DNA from: Motacilla alba alba
Taxonomy: Eukaryota; Chordata; Aves; Passeriformes; Motacillidae
Assembly: GCF_015832195.1 (NCBI RefSeq)
Contig: NC_052033.1
Span: forward strand, 5,642,001 to 5,706,000
Length of the DNA stretch: 64,000 nt
Direction of reading: 5' to 3'
Part shown: one piece after another, positions 1 through 11,700 of the stretch
Layout of the letters: each line of letters starts with the position of its first letter
Numbering within the stretch: position 1 is the stretch's first letter
Made by a program: the position numbers and the translations under genes
The notes under the pieces: generated by a model
What the model saw: only the letters and a program-made list of their open reading frames with translations
What the model was told of the DNA's origin: nothing
The model's database searches: none

Positions 1-924
1 GGGGCCTCCCCGGCCCTGCAGGTGACAGCGTGCTCCACTCCCTGCAGGTGGACCGTGCTCCACTCGCGCCCTTCTCCACCCGTGCAGCACTCTGGGGCTC
101 TGCTCAGCCCCAGCTGGAGCGTTCCCTGGTACTTCAGAGCCCTGAGCTCCCAGGGCTGCCACGGAGGGGCTGGGGGGCTCTGGGGGTGCTGCTGGGGCTC
201 CTCACGTAGCTGAGCTCTGTGTCCCAGGCGAGGCTGGGCCCCTAAGATAACCCGCGGAGGCGTCCTTGGGGCACAGCTGGGCAGCCCAGCTTGGCAGGGA
301 GGGCAGGAATCCCTGCTGAGCACGTCCTGGGGCACAGAATCCACGGGCTCTGGGGGCAGCAGGGGCTGGGGGCTCCTCCTGGGGCTGGGGGCACCTCCTG
401 GGGCTGGGCTGGAAGTGCCCCCAGCTCTGGCAGCAACAGCTCCAGGCTGGAGCATCCCTGCCCTGCTGCCAGGGCTGCTGCCGGAGGGGCTGTGCCAAGG
501 CCAGGGCAGCTCCCACCCCCCGGCAGGGAGAGGCTGTGATGGAGCTGCTGCTGCTGCTCTGCCATCCCTCCCGCCCTTCCCAAGGCTGTGCAGTGCTGGG
601 GGTCCCAGCTGCTCAAAGGTGGGGCTCCCACAGACAGGGGTCTGTCCTAGAGGCAGCTCGGGTGGGCTTTGGGGTGGGTGGGATTGAGGGGCTGTCCCTG
701 CTCTCACCGGGGGCTGGAGCTTCAAGGGTCCTCTCAGCCCAAACATTGCCACGATCCTGCTGGAGAAAACCACTTCATGTCTGGCAGCCCGGGGTGCTGG
801 AAGCCTCTTGGAGGAGTCCTGGCCCTCAGCTGGGCCGGGGCACGGCTGTGGGAGCCCGAGCTGGGCTGTGCTGAGCCACTGGTGTGGATCACAGAGCGGG
901 GAAAAGCTGCCACGGCCCTGTCCC
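1..924. other. GC-rich sequence, no gene recognised
   Basis: Rich in CTGGGG/CAGGGC words with many chance open frames on both strands. No splice-consistent or family-like peptide seen. Confidence 0.6.
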
Positions 925-1222
925 CAGGACACCGAGGTGCTTTTCCTGTCCCCCAGGACACCGAGGTGCTTTTCTGTGTCCCCCAGGACACCGGGGTGCT
1001 TTTCCCTGTCCCCCAGGACACCGAGGTGCTTTTCTGTGTCCTCCAGGACACCGAGGTGCTTTTCCTGTCCCCCAGGACACCGGGGTGCTTTTCCCTGTCC
1101 CCCAGGACACCGGGGTGCTTTTCCCTGTCCCCCAGGACACCGAGGTGCTTTTCCCTGTCCCCCAGGACACCGGGGTGCTTTTCCCTGTCCCCCAGGACAC
1201 CGAGGTGCTTTTCCCTGTCCCA
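925..1222. repeat. 30-bp minisatellite, about 10 copies
   Basis: CAGGACACC occurs at 925, 954, 984, 1014, 1044, 1073, 1103, 1133, 1163 and 1193 (period 29-30). The copies are near identical, differing mainly as GAGG/GGGG and TTTCC/TTTCTG. The array keeps several frames open, giving false reading frames. Confidence 0.95.
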
Positions 1223-1814
1223 GCTCGGTGCTGGGAGAAGCTGTGCTGCTGCAGCTCTCAGTGCCTCAGCCCAGTAGGAGCTTGGTATGATGTCAATGTT
1301 TTGAGTGGGTGAAGCAGAGGAGGCAAAAATAGACATTTAGACATTTTTCCAGTTGTGCCTTTTCAAAAATGAATATTTATAGCCCGGTGCCTGCACACAG
1401 GCTCTCTTTGTGCATCTGCTTCCAATTGCAGCGCAGCACATGCCCCTGGACCCCGAGGATGTGTGCAGGCGGCTCGGAGCCCCTGGCGCAGGGGCACGGG
1501 GAGCCTCAGGCCCCTGGGGCTGCTGCAGGGCCCCAGGCAGGCAGGGGATCCCGCGGGGATCTGCATCCCATGCTGCACGCTGCCTGGCTCCTCTCCAGGG
1601 TGCAGCACTGATGAGGATGGTGGTGAGGAAGGTGTCCTCGGGTCACTCCTTGCTGGGTGTGGGAGGCCCAAATCACTGCATTTCACCTCATCTCTGTTTC
1701 CCCACCTGTGGAATTCGGATAAAGGGCTTGCCCACACTTTTGAAGTGCTTGGAGCCTTTCTCAGGGCGTTGTTTCAACTGAACCACCTCTGAAGCCCTGA
1801 TCCTGCCTGCCAGG

Positions 1815-1920
1815 GGCTCTGGGGCTGCTGTCCCCAGTTAAAGCTCTGCCAGGGTTCTGGGGCTGCTGTCCCCAGTTAAAGCTCTGGGCTCTGGGGCTGC
1901 TGTCCCAGTTAGAGCTCTGC
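1815..1920. repeat. Three-copy tandem repeat (about 34-38 bp)
   Basis: GGGGCTGCTGTCCC followed by AGTTAAAGCTCTG recurs three times. Confidence 0.85.
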
Positions 1921-2750
1921 AGTCCTGCTCTCCCTGCCGCAGCACGAGGGGAGCCTGGCTGTGGCTGCCAGGTGAGGAGGTTCCAAGGGTCAGGGCTGGC
2001 TCTCCAGGGCCCGTGGGGGCTGCTCTTTCCCTGAGGCTGTGCTGCTGCCCTGGCCAGAGCTGCCGGGGGCTCTGGCAGTGCTCTGCCCCGGGCTGGTGCC
2101 CCTGGGGTGCTGCTCCGAGGGAACGTGGATGGAGGGGTTCTGGGGCACTCTGGGGCAGCTGACGGAGGGGTGACCCTGACTCGTGTGGGGGCAAAACTCC
2201 CCAAAAGCCTTGTGGGCAGAAGGACGGGGCTGACAATCCTGCTGGGCTCTGCAGGGGGTGCAGGGCCTTGCAGGGTCACTCCTGTGGGACCCAGGGGGAT
2301 TTAACTCTTGCACCTTTAGGGCAGGAAGAACAACCCTGGTGAGCTGTGGGTCACAGCCTGGCTCCGAGGGGGAGCCTCCAACACCTGGCCAGAAATCTCC
2401 ATCTTGCCTCAAAGCGCTTTTCCTCAGCCCTGGGCTGGCCCCGGGCCTGTTCCCAGGCTGCTGGAGGGGGACAATGCCCCCGCTGCTCCGGCTGGTGCCA
2501 CAGAGCCCAGCTTTGTGCCAGCTCCGCAGGCTCCCCACGCCGGCTGCAGGCTGCGAGCCCCCCTGCTCCCCTCCCTGCCCGGCTCCCGCAGCCTCTGCTG
2601 CCTCAGCACTGGCATTTGGAGCCTCCCCTGCACTGGCAACAGCCACAAAGGTCGAGTTTGGGAACAACGGCACTGAAAATCAGTAACTCTTCCTCTGGAA
2701 AACGCAGATCAAAGAGTCAGAGACCCAGAGAAGGGGCTGGGTCGGAAGGG

Positions 2751-3018
2751 AGCTTTGGGAACATCAACTCCAGCCCCTGCCATGGCAGGGACAGCTCCCA
2801 GCCCCAGGGTCCAGCCTGGCCTGGGGCACTGCCAGGGATCCAGGGACACCCTGTGCCAGGCCTGCCCACCCTGCCAGGGACAATTCCCAATTCCCAGGAT
2901 CCCATCCAGCCCTGCCCTGGGTCAGTCTGAAGCCATTCCCTGGGTCCTGTCCCCATCCCCTGTCAATTCTCTCTCTCCATCGTTCCTGCAGCTCCTTCAG
3001 GCCCTGCAAGATCACCCT
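2751..3018 (-). mobile_element. CR1 LINE 3'-end fragment
   Basis: Antisense CR1 landmarks in order: CTGCCATGGCAGGGACA, CTGCCAGGGATCCAGGGAC, CACCCTGTGCCAGG, CCTGCCCTGG, TCCTTCAGGCCCTGC. It runs directly into the 59-bp minisatellite. Confidence 0.8.
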
Positions 3019-3254
3019 GAGCTCAGCCCAAAGCTCCTCCTGCCCAGGTGGGCAATGCCAGCTGTGCCAGCCTCTCTGAGCTCAGCCCAAAGCTGCTCCT
3101 GCCCAGGTGGGCAATGCCAGCTGTGCCAGCCTCTCTGAGCTCAGCCCAAAGCTCCTCCTGCCCAGGTGAGCAATGCCAGCTGTGCCAGCCTCTCTGAGCT
3201 CAGCCCAAAGCTCCTCCTGCCCAGGTGGGCAATGCCAGCTGTGCCAGCCTCTCC
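3019..3254. repeat. 59-bp minisatellite, four copies
   Basis: GAGCTCAGCCCAAAGCT starts at 3019, 3078, 3137 and 3196, exactly 59 bases apart, almost identical. It follows the CR1 fragment and its unit resembles the adjoining CR1 segment. Confidence 0.95.
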
Positions 3255-3268
3255 TGCCAGCAGAGGAG

Positions 3269-3448
3269 GTCTGTGCAGGTGAGATCTCTGCAGGTGGGGT
3301 CTGTGCAGGTGGGGTCTCTGCAGGTGGGGTCTCTCCAGGTGAGGTCTCTGCAGGTGAGGTCTCTGCAGGTGGGGTCTGTGCAGGTGAGATCTGTGCAGGT
3401 GGGGTCTGTGCAGGTGGGGTCTCTCCAGGTGGGGTCTCTCCAGGTGGG
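3269..3448. repeat. 15-bp minisatellite, 12 copies
   Basis: Unit GTCTGTGCAGGTGGG and variants (GTCTCT, GTCTCTCC, GTGAG). Every copy contains AGGTGRG, and nine of the twelve carry a full GCAGGTG while three carry CCAGGTG. Confidence 0.93.
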
Positions 3449-3891
3449 GTCTCACCCGAGCACAGGGGCACAGTCCCCTCCTCACTCTGCTGCCCACTCT
3501 GCTTTCTCCCGCGGGGGTTTGTGCCGGCTCCGGGGGCTCCAGGGCAGGATGGCAGCCAAGGCCAGCCCTGCCCGGGTGCTCTCGGCTCCCTCCCGTGCCC
3601 TGCCCACGCATTTCCTGGAAGATGCTGCGGCGATGGAATCAGCATCGATCGCTGGGGCTGGGAGCGGCTGAGCCGGGAGCCGGGGCTGTGGGGGGAGCTC
3701 AAAACCTGGGACAGAAGCAGGGGAGCAGCAGCTCTGCGTGGCTGCCAGGGCGGCTCTGGCAGCTGGCCAGGCTCTGGGGCTGCGCCGATGGCAAAGTCCA
3801 GCGCCGGAGCACCGGCCCTTGGCAGCGGGAGCTGCTGCAGCCAGCCGGCTCCGGAGCTGCTGATTCACCGGGTTCGGGAGCGGGGAGGCTC

Positions 3892-4058
3892 TGCCCTGCC
3901 CGGTGCCCTGCCCGGTGCCCTGCTCTGTGCCCTGCCCGGTGCCCTGCCCGGTGCCCTGCCCGGTGCCCTGCCCTGTGCCCTGCCCGGTCCCCTGCCCGGT
4001 GCCCTGCCCTGCCCTGTGCCCTGCCCGGTGCCCTGCCCGGTGCCCTGCCCGGTGCCCG
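3892..4058. repeat. 12-bp minisatellite, about 14 copies
   Basis: Unit GCCCTGCCCGGT with a few CTCTGT/CCTGT variants. The 12-bp unit keeps frames open, giving Pro/Cys/Ala-rich spurious peptides. Confidence 0.93.
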
Positions 4059-5717
4059 GGGTGGCGGGAGCGGCGCTGCCCTGCCCAGCGGGCGTGGGGC
4101 TCCAGACGCGAGTCAGCGCTTCCAGCCCGGCTCTCCTGCAGCACCCCAGAGCCCGGGGCTGGGGAAGTGACGGGCTGAGGCTGTAAAAGCGGGTGGAGCT
4201 GCAGCAGCCGAGGTGACCTGGCTGTGACCTGGCTGTGACCGTGGAGCCAGGTGATGTTGTGGTGCTCTGTTGTGGTGCTCTGCCCGCTGCACAGCCCCGG
4301 GAAGGGAAAGGCGGAGAGAAGAGGCTTGGAGAATCCACCGTGGGATGGTTTTGGGTAGGCTGAGCTAGAGCCAAAGGTCAGAGGGACACTCTCCCCCACA
4401 CGGCCAGGACTGTCCTGGTGACATTCCCGGTCTGGTCACACTCAGCTTGGCCATGCAGAGCAGCTCCAGCCTCCCTTGGCTTTGTGCTGACTTTAACCTT
4501 AAATTGCTCCATTTTCCAAGCTTTGAGGGCCCCTGGTCAGATCCAGCCCCTGCTCTGCCCCGGCACTGAGCAGAGGCTCCTGCTGCTCCTCCAGACCGAG
4601 ACTGAGGGGTGACATTTCCAAGGAGGCAGAGTGAGACTTCACCCAGATGTGAACTTCCCTGCAAATTTTGGCCAGGCCCTTTGCTTCCAGCCCTGCAAAT
4701 GAGGCAGATCAATTATTGTGAAACAGAAAGTGGAAATTACTTTCCTGGCTGCCCTGGCTTTGTTCCAGCCTCTCAGTTTGCTGGAAAACATTCCAGCTGA
4801 TGTGCTCCACGCACAGACTCCCTCTGGGATGAAAGGCATCCCACGGCTTGCTTTCATGCAGATCCCTCCAGCCCACCCCCCAGGCGTGCCCACGATTGTG
4901 CTCGTGTTCCTGGAGTGCTGCAGGTGCTGGGGACACCCCGGGAGCAGCCTGGTGACAGTTCTGAGCTGTCCCACGTGCGTGCTGTGCTCCCTGGGCTCTG
5001 CGCCCCAGGACAGGGACTGTGGGAAGAGATTCTTCCCAACAACTCAGCTTCTTTTCCTGCAGCTGCACAGGCTGGGACTGCTGCGAGTTTTGTGACGAAG
5101 ACCGAGCCAAGAGTGAGCCCTGCCTGGGAGGGACATTCCCAGGGGGAGCCTCTGCCCTGCTCCCACCTCCTGCAGGGAGGAGAAGCCTTTCCCAGAGTTG
5201 TCACAGGAGGGACGTGCTGAGGAGAGGTTTCCCTTCGTCAAACAGCCACGTTTTGGACAATTTCCAGAGGAGTTCTGGTGATGAATAAGCATTTCTGCCC
5301 TGGAAAACTCTTCCTCCCCCTCCCTGGAGCAGCACAGTTCCCCAGCTCCAAGGGCCACATTGCCTGAATTCCAGGCGAGCCACCTCCCGTCCCCATCCCT
5401 CCCAGTGCTGGCACAGCGCGTGGCACGGATCTGCTGGGGGCTCTGGGACCCTCTGCCAGCCCCACACCACTCTCTCAGAGGGGCTGTGCCTCTGGCCCGG
5501 TGGCTGGGGACAGGCTGGGGTCACTGAGGGCAGCTCCTCTCACCCTCTGACAGAGGTCACCTCACACGGGGCTGTGTCACCTGCTCCTTCCCTTCGGGGC
5601 AAACCGGGGTGTCCTGGTGCTCACTGGGGCTGGGGATGCCCCCACAGCAGCAGGACAAACCACTCCTGCCAGCTGGGTGTGGATCCATCCCTGTCCATGG
5701 GACACGGGCTGGGGGGG

Positions 5718-5952
5718 CATCCATCCATCATCCATCATCTGTCCATCTGTCCATCCATCATCCATAATCCATCCATCCATCATCCATCATCCATCATCCA
5801 TCCATCCATCCATCCATCATCCATCATCCATCATCCACCCATCATCCATCATCCCTCCATCCATCCATCCATCATCCATCATCCATCCATCCATCCATCC
5901 ATCCATCCATCATCCATCCATCCATCCATCCATCCATCATCCATCATCCATC
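5718..5952. repeat. CATC/CATCCATCATC microsatellite
   Basis: About 235 bases of mixed CATC and ATCCATC units, interrupted near 5760-5770 (ATAATCC), 5835 (CACCC) and 5852 (CCTCC). Confidence 0.95.
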
Positions 5953-6819
5953 CCCCGGATGTTGTCTTTTCAGTGGTTTTTTGTGGTTTTTCTTTATGAG
6001 ATCTGATCTGAAGCCCAGGGCTCGCTTTTGGCCGTGGCTCCGCAGCCGGGCAGTTCTCGGGAGCTGTCCCGGGAGCATCCCTGGCTTTGCTCCGTGTGGC
6101 GAGTGGGGCTCGGTTCTGGCCCAGCCCCTCAGAGCCACTGGAGCCCCTGGGGGGTTCAGGATTCCCTGGGGCTCTGGTCACATCCCGGGGGGCAGTGGGT
6201 GGCAGGAGGAGCTGCTGGAGTCAGGCTCTGCTCAGCCCTCGCTGCTTTTCCTGTTTCCCTTTGGGAATTCCTGGAGCGCCTGGTGCAGTTTGGGCAGGAT
6301 TTGGGAAGGAGCGCTTTGGAAAGGAGGGAGGGCCGGGGTGGGCTGCACACGCATCTCTGGAGCTCCCACGGCAGCCCCTCACCATTCCCAGCTGCTCCCA
6401 GACAGCCCAGAGAATCCGTCCTGTTCCTTCCTCACTTTGGGTTTTGCTCTTGAGCCTCCACAGTTTTCTTGCAGATTCCAACCAACTTGGATAAAGTTTT
6501 TTTCCAAGCTTTTTTCCCCCCGAAGTTTCCTCGCATTAAGGGGAACAGAATCTGGGGTCTGAATTCTTCCCTTGCCCAAACAATCCGTTCGATATTGACT
6601 CAAGCACAAATATGCTCTCTGCAATCCAAGGTAAAGAGCCACGGAGCCAACAGCTCCTTCCAAGAGCTCTGTGGTGTGAAAATGAAGGCGCAGCCGCCGA
6701 GCCCTGCCTGGCACTGGGGAGCAGCCCCTCGAGTGCCTGCTGTGCCCCCGCTGCACACCAGAACTGGCCACGGGGCTCCCGGTGACCGGCCCATGAGCGA
6801 GGCTGACCCTCCCTGGAAC

Positions 6820-7125
6820 GGAGATGGGGCGTCAGCGGGAGCGAGCACCCTTCCCGGGGCGATGGCTCTGCGTCCCCGGGGTGCTGCGGACCGTGTCCCC
6901 GGTGTCACCGTGGCCGGTGGCGGCGGGGCTGTTTCCGTGCTCGGCCGCTCTCAGAGGCAGCGTTTGCCGTGGCGCTGGCAGCCTCAGCGCGACCTTCTCG
7001 CGTTACAGAGCTCGGTGTGCCTGTGAGCTATAAACAGCCCGCCGGGGAACTGCGACCGCAGCGCGGCCCCGGCTCCGCGGGGACGGTCCTGCTGCCTTCG
7101 AGGGGAGGGAGCGCGGGCAGCGGGG
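6820..7125. promoter_or_regulatory. Orphan CpG-rich block with TATAAA
   Basis: Dense CG dinucleotides surround CTATAAACAG (TATAAA at 7029-7034). No recognisable gene follows; the 30-bp minisatellite starts about 100 bases downstream. It may be a promoter of an unrecognised transcript or just GC-rich sequence. Confidence 0.35.
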
Positions 7126-7136
7126 GGTGTGCCGCT

Positions 7137-7335
7137 GGCTCTGTGTGTGCCATAGCGTGTGACACTGGCTCCGTGTGTGCCACGGTGTGTGCCCCTGGCT
7201 CTGTGTGTGCCATGGCGTGTGACACTGGCTCCGTGTGTGCCACGGCGTGTGACACTGGCTCCGTGTGTGCCACGGTGTGTGACGCTGGCTCTGTGTGTGC
7301 CCCTGGTTCTGTTTGTGCCCCTGGCTCTGTGTGTG
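7137..7335. repeat. 30-bp GT-rich minisatellite, about 6-7 copies
   Basis: Unit GGCTCCGTGTGTGCCACGGC plus GTGTGACACT. A degenerate GTGTGTGGCACTGCAGGGAC extension continues to about 7460. The array abuts the CpG-rich block at 6.8-7.1 kb. Confidence 0.9.
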
Positions 7336-7969
7336 CCACTGCAGGGACCCCGTGTGTGGCACTGCAGGCACCCTGTGTGTGGCACTGCAGGGACCCCAGG
7401 TGCGCCCCTGCGGGGACCCTGTGCGTGGCACTGTGTGTGGCACTGCGGGACCCCGTGCGTGGCCCTGCGGACACGAGCAGGGTTCCAAGGTGCCAGCCCC
7501 GGCCAGGCCCCCGGTGTGTGCAGGGCTGCTGCTCCACACCTGGGGCTCCTCGGCTCCGTGCTCCCGTTCCCGCGGGCTCTCGGGGGAGGAAGCTGTTGCA
7601 CAGTTCAGCCGTTTGTTTTGGCAGCCCCTGCGGCCGTCAGCTCCGGCTCTCCTGGCTGTGCTCGCGGGAGCTGCTGGGCCCCGAGCGGAGCCTCTGTCCC
7701 GCCCTGCTCACATCACAACGGGCACAGCACCAGAGAGGTCCCTGCGCTGGTCCCGCTCCCATGCCAGGCTGCCCAGGCACTTCGGGATCCTCTGCTGCGA
7801 GTGGAAGGTGCTTCATCCCACCAGCCCTGCCAGAGCAGCGTTCCAGAGGAACCCCTCCTGTCCCAGCTCCCCCTGCCCTGCGGAAAGGAGACACCCCAGC
7901 TTCAATCAGAGTTCCCATCCACAATGTCCCATCCCATCCACAATGTCCCTGCAGCCCTTTCTGGATGCA

Positions 7970-8195
7970 GCAACTGCCAGCGGGCAGGGCTGGATGGGAT
8001 CTTGGGAATTGGGGATTGTTCCCTGTGAGGGTGGGCAGCCCTGGCACAGGTGCCCAGAGCAGCTGGGGCTGCCCCTGGATCCCTGGCAGTGCCCAAGGCC
8101 AGGCTGGACAGTGGGAGGTGTCCCTGCCATGGCAGGGGTGGCACTGGATGGGCTTTGAGGTCCCTTCCAACCCAAGCCTCTCTGGAATTCCAGGA
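7970..8195 (+). mobile_element. CR1 LINE 3'-end fragment
   Basis: Sense orientation: GGGCAGGGCTGGATGGGATC, the CCAGAGCAGCTGGGGCTGCC core, TGCCATGGCAGGGGTGGCAC, and the 3' end GAGGTCCCTTCCAACCCAAG. Confidence 0.85.
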
Positions 8196-8243
8196 TCTCC
8201 CATGCTCTTGCCCTGCAGCACCAGAGCTGGGGATGACAGGGAC

Positions 8244-8722
8244 TGGGGGTGTCTCTGCACCAGGAGTGTCACTGCACCGGGGGTGTCACCACACCGGGGG
8301 TGTCACTGCACCAGGAGTGTCACTGAACCAGGAGTGTCACTGCACCGGGGGTGTCACTGCACCAGGAGTGTCACTGCACCGGGGGTGTCACTGCACCAGG
8401 AGTGTCACTGCACCGGGGGTGTCACTGCACCAGGAGTGTCACTGCACCGGGGGTGTCACCACACACCGGGGGTGTCACTGCACCAGGAGTGTCACTGAAC
8501 CAGGAGTGTCACTGCACCGGGGGTGTCACTGCACTGGGAGTGTCACTGCACCGGGGGTGTCACTGCACCGGGGGTGTCACTGCACCAGGAGTGTCACTGC
8601 ACCGGGGGTGTCACTGCACTGGGAGTGTCACTGCACCGGGGGTGTCACTGCACCGGGGGTGTCACTGCACCAGGAGTGTCACTGAACCAGGCGTGTCACC
8701 ACGCAGGGAGTGTCACCAGCCC
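8244..8722. repeat. 17-bp minisatellite, about 28 copies
   Basis: Unit GTGTCACTGCACCGGGG alternating irregularly with GTGTCACTGCACCAGGA. Since 17 is not a multiple of three, each frame cycles through all three phases and encodes the same 17-residue period, which explains several overlapping false frames. Confidence 0.96.
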
Positions 8723-11700
8723 GGCAGCACTGTCCTGGTGACACAGGAGGGGCTGGGACTCGTGCCCAGACTCTGACTGTCATTATCCCTCTCAATCACT
8801 TGAGCGAGGCTGATAACAGCAGATAAGGCTGCGATTGCTGCTGCCCGTTCTGTCTGGGAGGATTCTCTTGCCTTTGGGGCACTGATCCCATGGGTGGCGT
8901 GTGCTGGCAGGGTGACACGGCCACAGCTTGGTTCAGCCGTTCAGAATAGCATTATTAATTGCAGGAAAATCAGAGCTAGCTAAATGTGACCATTATTCCA
9001 TTAGAAACTGTTTTAATGAAAATTGTTTGGAGGCAGGTGGAGTGGAGTCGAGTCAGAATAAAGCTCACAATTTTTACTTTATCTCTGTAGGGCTCTTTTC
9101 TCCAGCTGCAGTCCCAGGGCCAGGCTGTGCTGAGGCAGGGCTGGGCCCAGGGTCCCTCTGCCACTCCTGAGGGAGCCTGTTCCCCTCACGAGCCCCAGGC
9201 TGGCACAGGGCAGCTCAAGGAGACACCGAGGACAGTGACCAGCGGTGGCATTTGTGTCACTGCGCCTCCTGCCCAGCCCAGCTCTGAGCACAGGAGGTTT
9301 TGTCGGCTCTATCCTCAGGATGAATCCCCCTCACTGCCGGTGCTCTCTGCACTGCCCTCTCCTCCTTGTGAAATCAGAGTATTCCAGAGAGCTCGAGTGT
9401 GTCTCTACAGCCTCACATCCCCATTTCCAGCGCAGCCTGGCCACACAAAAGGCCAAATCTGTGTTGTGTTGCTCCAGAGCAGCAGAGATTTGGCCCATCA
9501 GACCAGCAGAAATTGGTTATTTAATCCTGAGGAGAAGCACAGGGGGATGGAATTGCTCCGAACCTTTGTTTGTGCCAACTTTCAGGAATAAGAAGTTGGA
9601 AAAACACAGTCTCAGTTTCTGTCTTTGCTGCTTACCTGTGGCACAGCGTTTTAGCTCAGCAGATAAAAGATGGGTGGGAATGCTGTGGGGATGAGTAGGA
9701 TGGGAGTATCTCAGATATTAAAGCTACTAAAAATTATTCTCAGGACAACTTTCCGTATGAACCAGCAGGTTAATTGAACCTGAGCCATGCAGTAGAAATG
9801 TGCTGATTCCAACAACATTTTACAGCAGAGGAAAAAAAAAAAGTGGAAATATTTTGTTTGGACAGTATAGAAGCTCCAGCAGAAGCAGAATGTTTCTGTT
9901 CTGTCATTAAGTTAATTTCACGTCATGCAGAGTGTGAACTTTCATGTTATTGTCTTTCCAGACCGTGCCACTCCTCGCACACGCAGCGGGGCTCGGGAAC
10001 GGCTCGGCAGGGACAGGACCAAGGGAAGAGCTGCTGAGTGAGCCCCTGCGCTGGCCTGAGCTGCTGCCCGCGAGGAAACGCTCTTCCTCGGCAAACACGA
10101 GGATTCCAGCTCTCAGTGCAGACCAGAACCGGTCTCTCCCTTCGCGGCAGGATTTCCTCGGCAGTGGAGGTTGCGGCTCCCGCCGGGATGTCGTTCCGTG
10201 TTAATCATTCCCTGGAGTCAGATGTAGGAGATAACGCCGGGGAAGCTGGATGTCACCCCTGCTCGGGGCCATTCACACCCCGGGCTCCTCCCAGGCCGGG
10301 GCTGGTTGTGATCCCTGCTCCAGGAGCGGCGGCGGCGTGAGAACTGCTCTGATTCTTCCGTGGCAAACCTGTGTTCACCTTGGAAAAACAGCAGCCGCAG
10401 CAGCACCTTCCCCAGAACATTTCAAGGAGGAAAAGGCTTTCTGTTTCTAATAAGGGCCTCCAGCATCAGCTGAGCAGGCTTTATTTTCATTTTTCTTCTC
10501 CACAAAAGTTTCCATTGTGTCCAAAAGCCATTTTCTGTCAAAAAGGGTTTTGATGGAAAATATTTCACTAAATCTGTTTGCAACTGATTCGAAGCTGAGC
10601 CAAGAAAGAGGGAACGAGTGGAGCCCCTGAAGCTGCTCCTCGGCACATTGAAGGGAATATCCCAGACTCCCAGGGCCTCTGGAGGGTGTTTGGGTGGTCC
10701 TGGTGGGGCTGGGCTCATCCCAGCCTCCGGTAAATGTTAAACTAACAAATAAATCTGCCTGGCTCAGCAGCCAGGGCCGAGCCTCGGAGCTGGGGCGAAG
10801 CTTTTAAAAACCATCAGGAGCATTTTCTTTAAAGGAAGGAAGGATCTTAATTCCAGCATTCCAACCCAAAATAGACGTCCCTAAGAATAGCCCTTCCCCA
10901 TGGCAGGATGCTGCCAGCAGGAAAAGGGGTCGGGGAAACCAGGGGTGCTGTCCCTGGGCAGGCTGGGACTGGGCAGGCTGGGGCTCAGCTTTGGCTGGGG
11001 GGGATTGGAGCATCCAGCCCCACGGGGGGAGTGGAGCCGTGCCCCAGGCAGGGAGAGGATGCCCCAGGCAGGCTCCCTGTGCCCGTGGAGGGAAGCAGAG
11101 GCATCCCTGGGATGGCGGGGCTGGGCAGGGGGAGTTCCCCTGCGTCTGGAGCTGCCAGAGGGATCGCTCTGGCCAGGGAAGGCTCTTGCTCCCATCTCTT
11201 CCAGTCTGGGGTAGCCCAGGCTCCACGGAGCTCCACAGGAGAGCAGAGGGATGGAGTCTGCATTCCCACCCCCACAAAGTGCAGCTCTGCAGCGTTTGAA
11301 GATTGTGACTTGGATGTTCCCCTTCTGGGCTCACCTTTTCTGTGCAGGGGGGAGCTCCAGAGAGGAGTCGTGGTTTGAGGGAGGAGTTTCTCACACAGCT
11401 TCATGGCCCCCGAGCTGTGGCTTTAAGAAAACCCCGAATTTCCCTGGAAGTCCAATGAAACAATAAAAGCTGGCAGCACAGGCAGCTCCTTCACCCCATT
11501 TCCTTCCTGCGAGGGCTGGCAGCGCAATTGCAATTTCCCAAGCTATAAACACCCCCAGAAGCTGAGAGCTCAGCATCTCCTGGAGGTTCCAGCTGCACCT
11601 TCCCAGTTGCTGCAGCTTGTCCCTGCTCCTGGGAATCCTCCCAGAGCTTTTGGGAGCTTTCCTCTGCAGCTTTGGAGTCCCATTGGACTGAGCTCTCCCC

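Noticed and set aside
3173..4186. 337-codon + frame across three successive minisatellites
   Set aside because: Made of 59-, 15- and 12-bp repeats; the peptide is repeat-derived and has no homolog that I recognise.
6969..8498. 509-codon + frame
   Set aside because: It joins a CpG block, a GT-rich minisatellite, a CR1 fragment and the 17-bp array; nothing resembles a known protein.
8244..8722. CRISPR-like array
   Set aside because: Units are directly tandem with no unique spacers, and the DNA is vertebrate.
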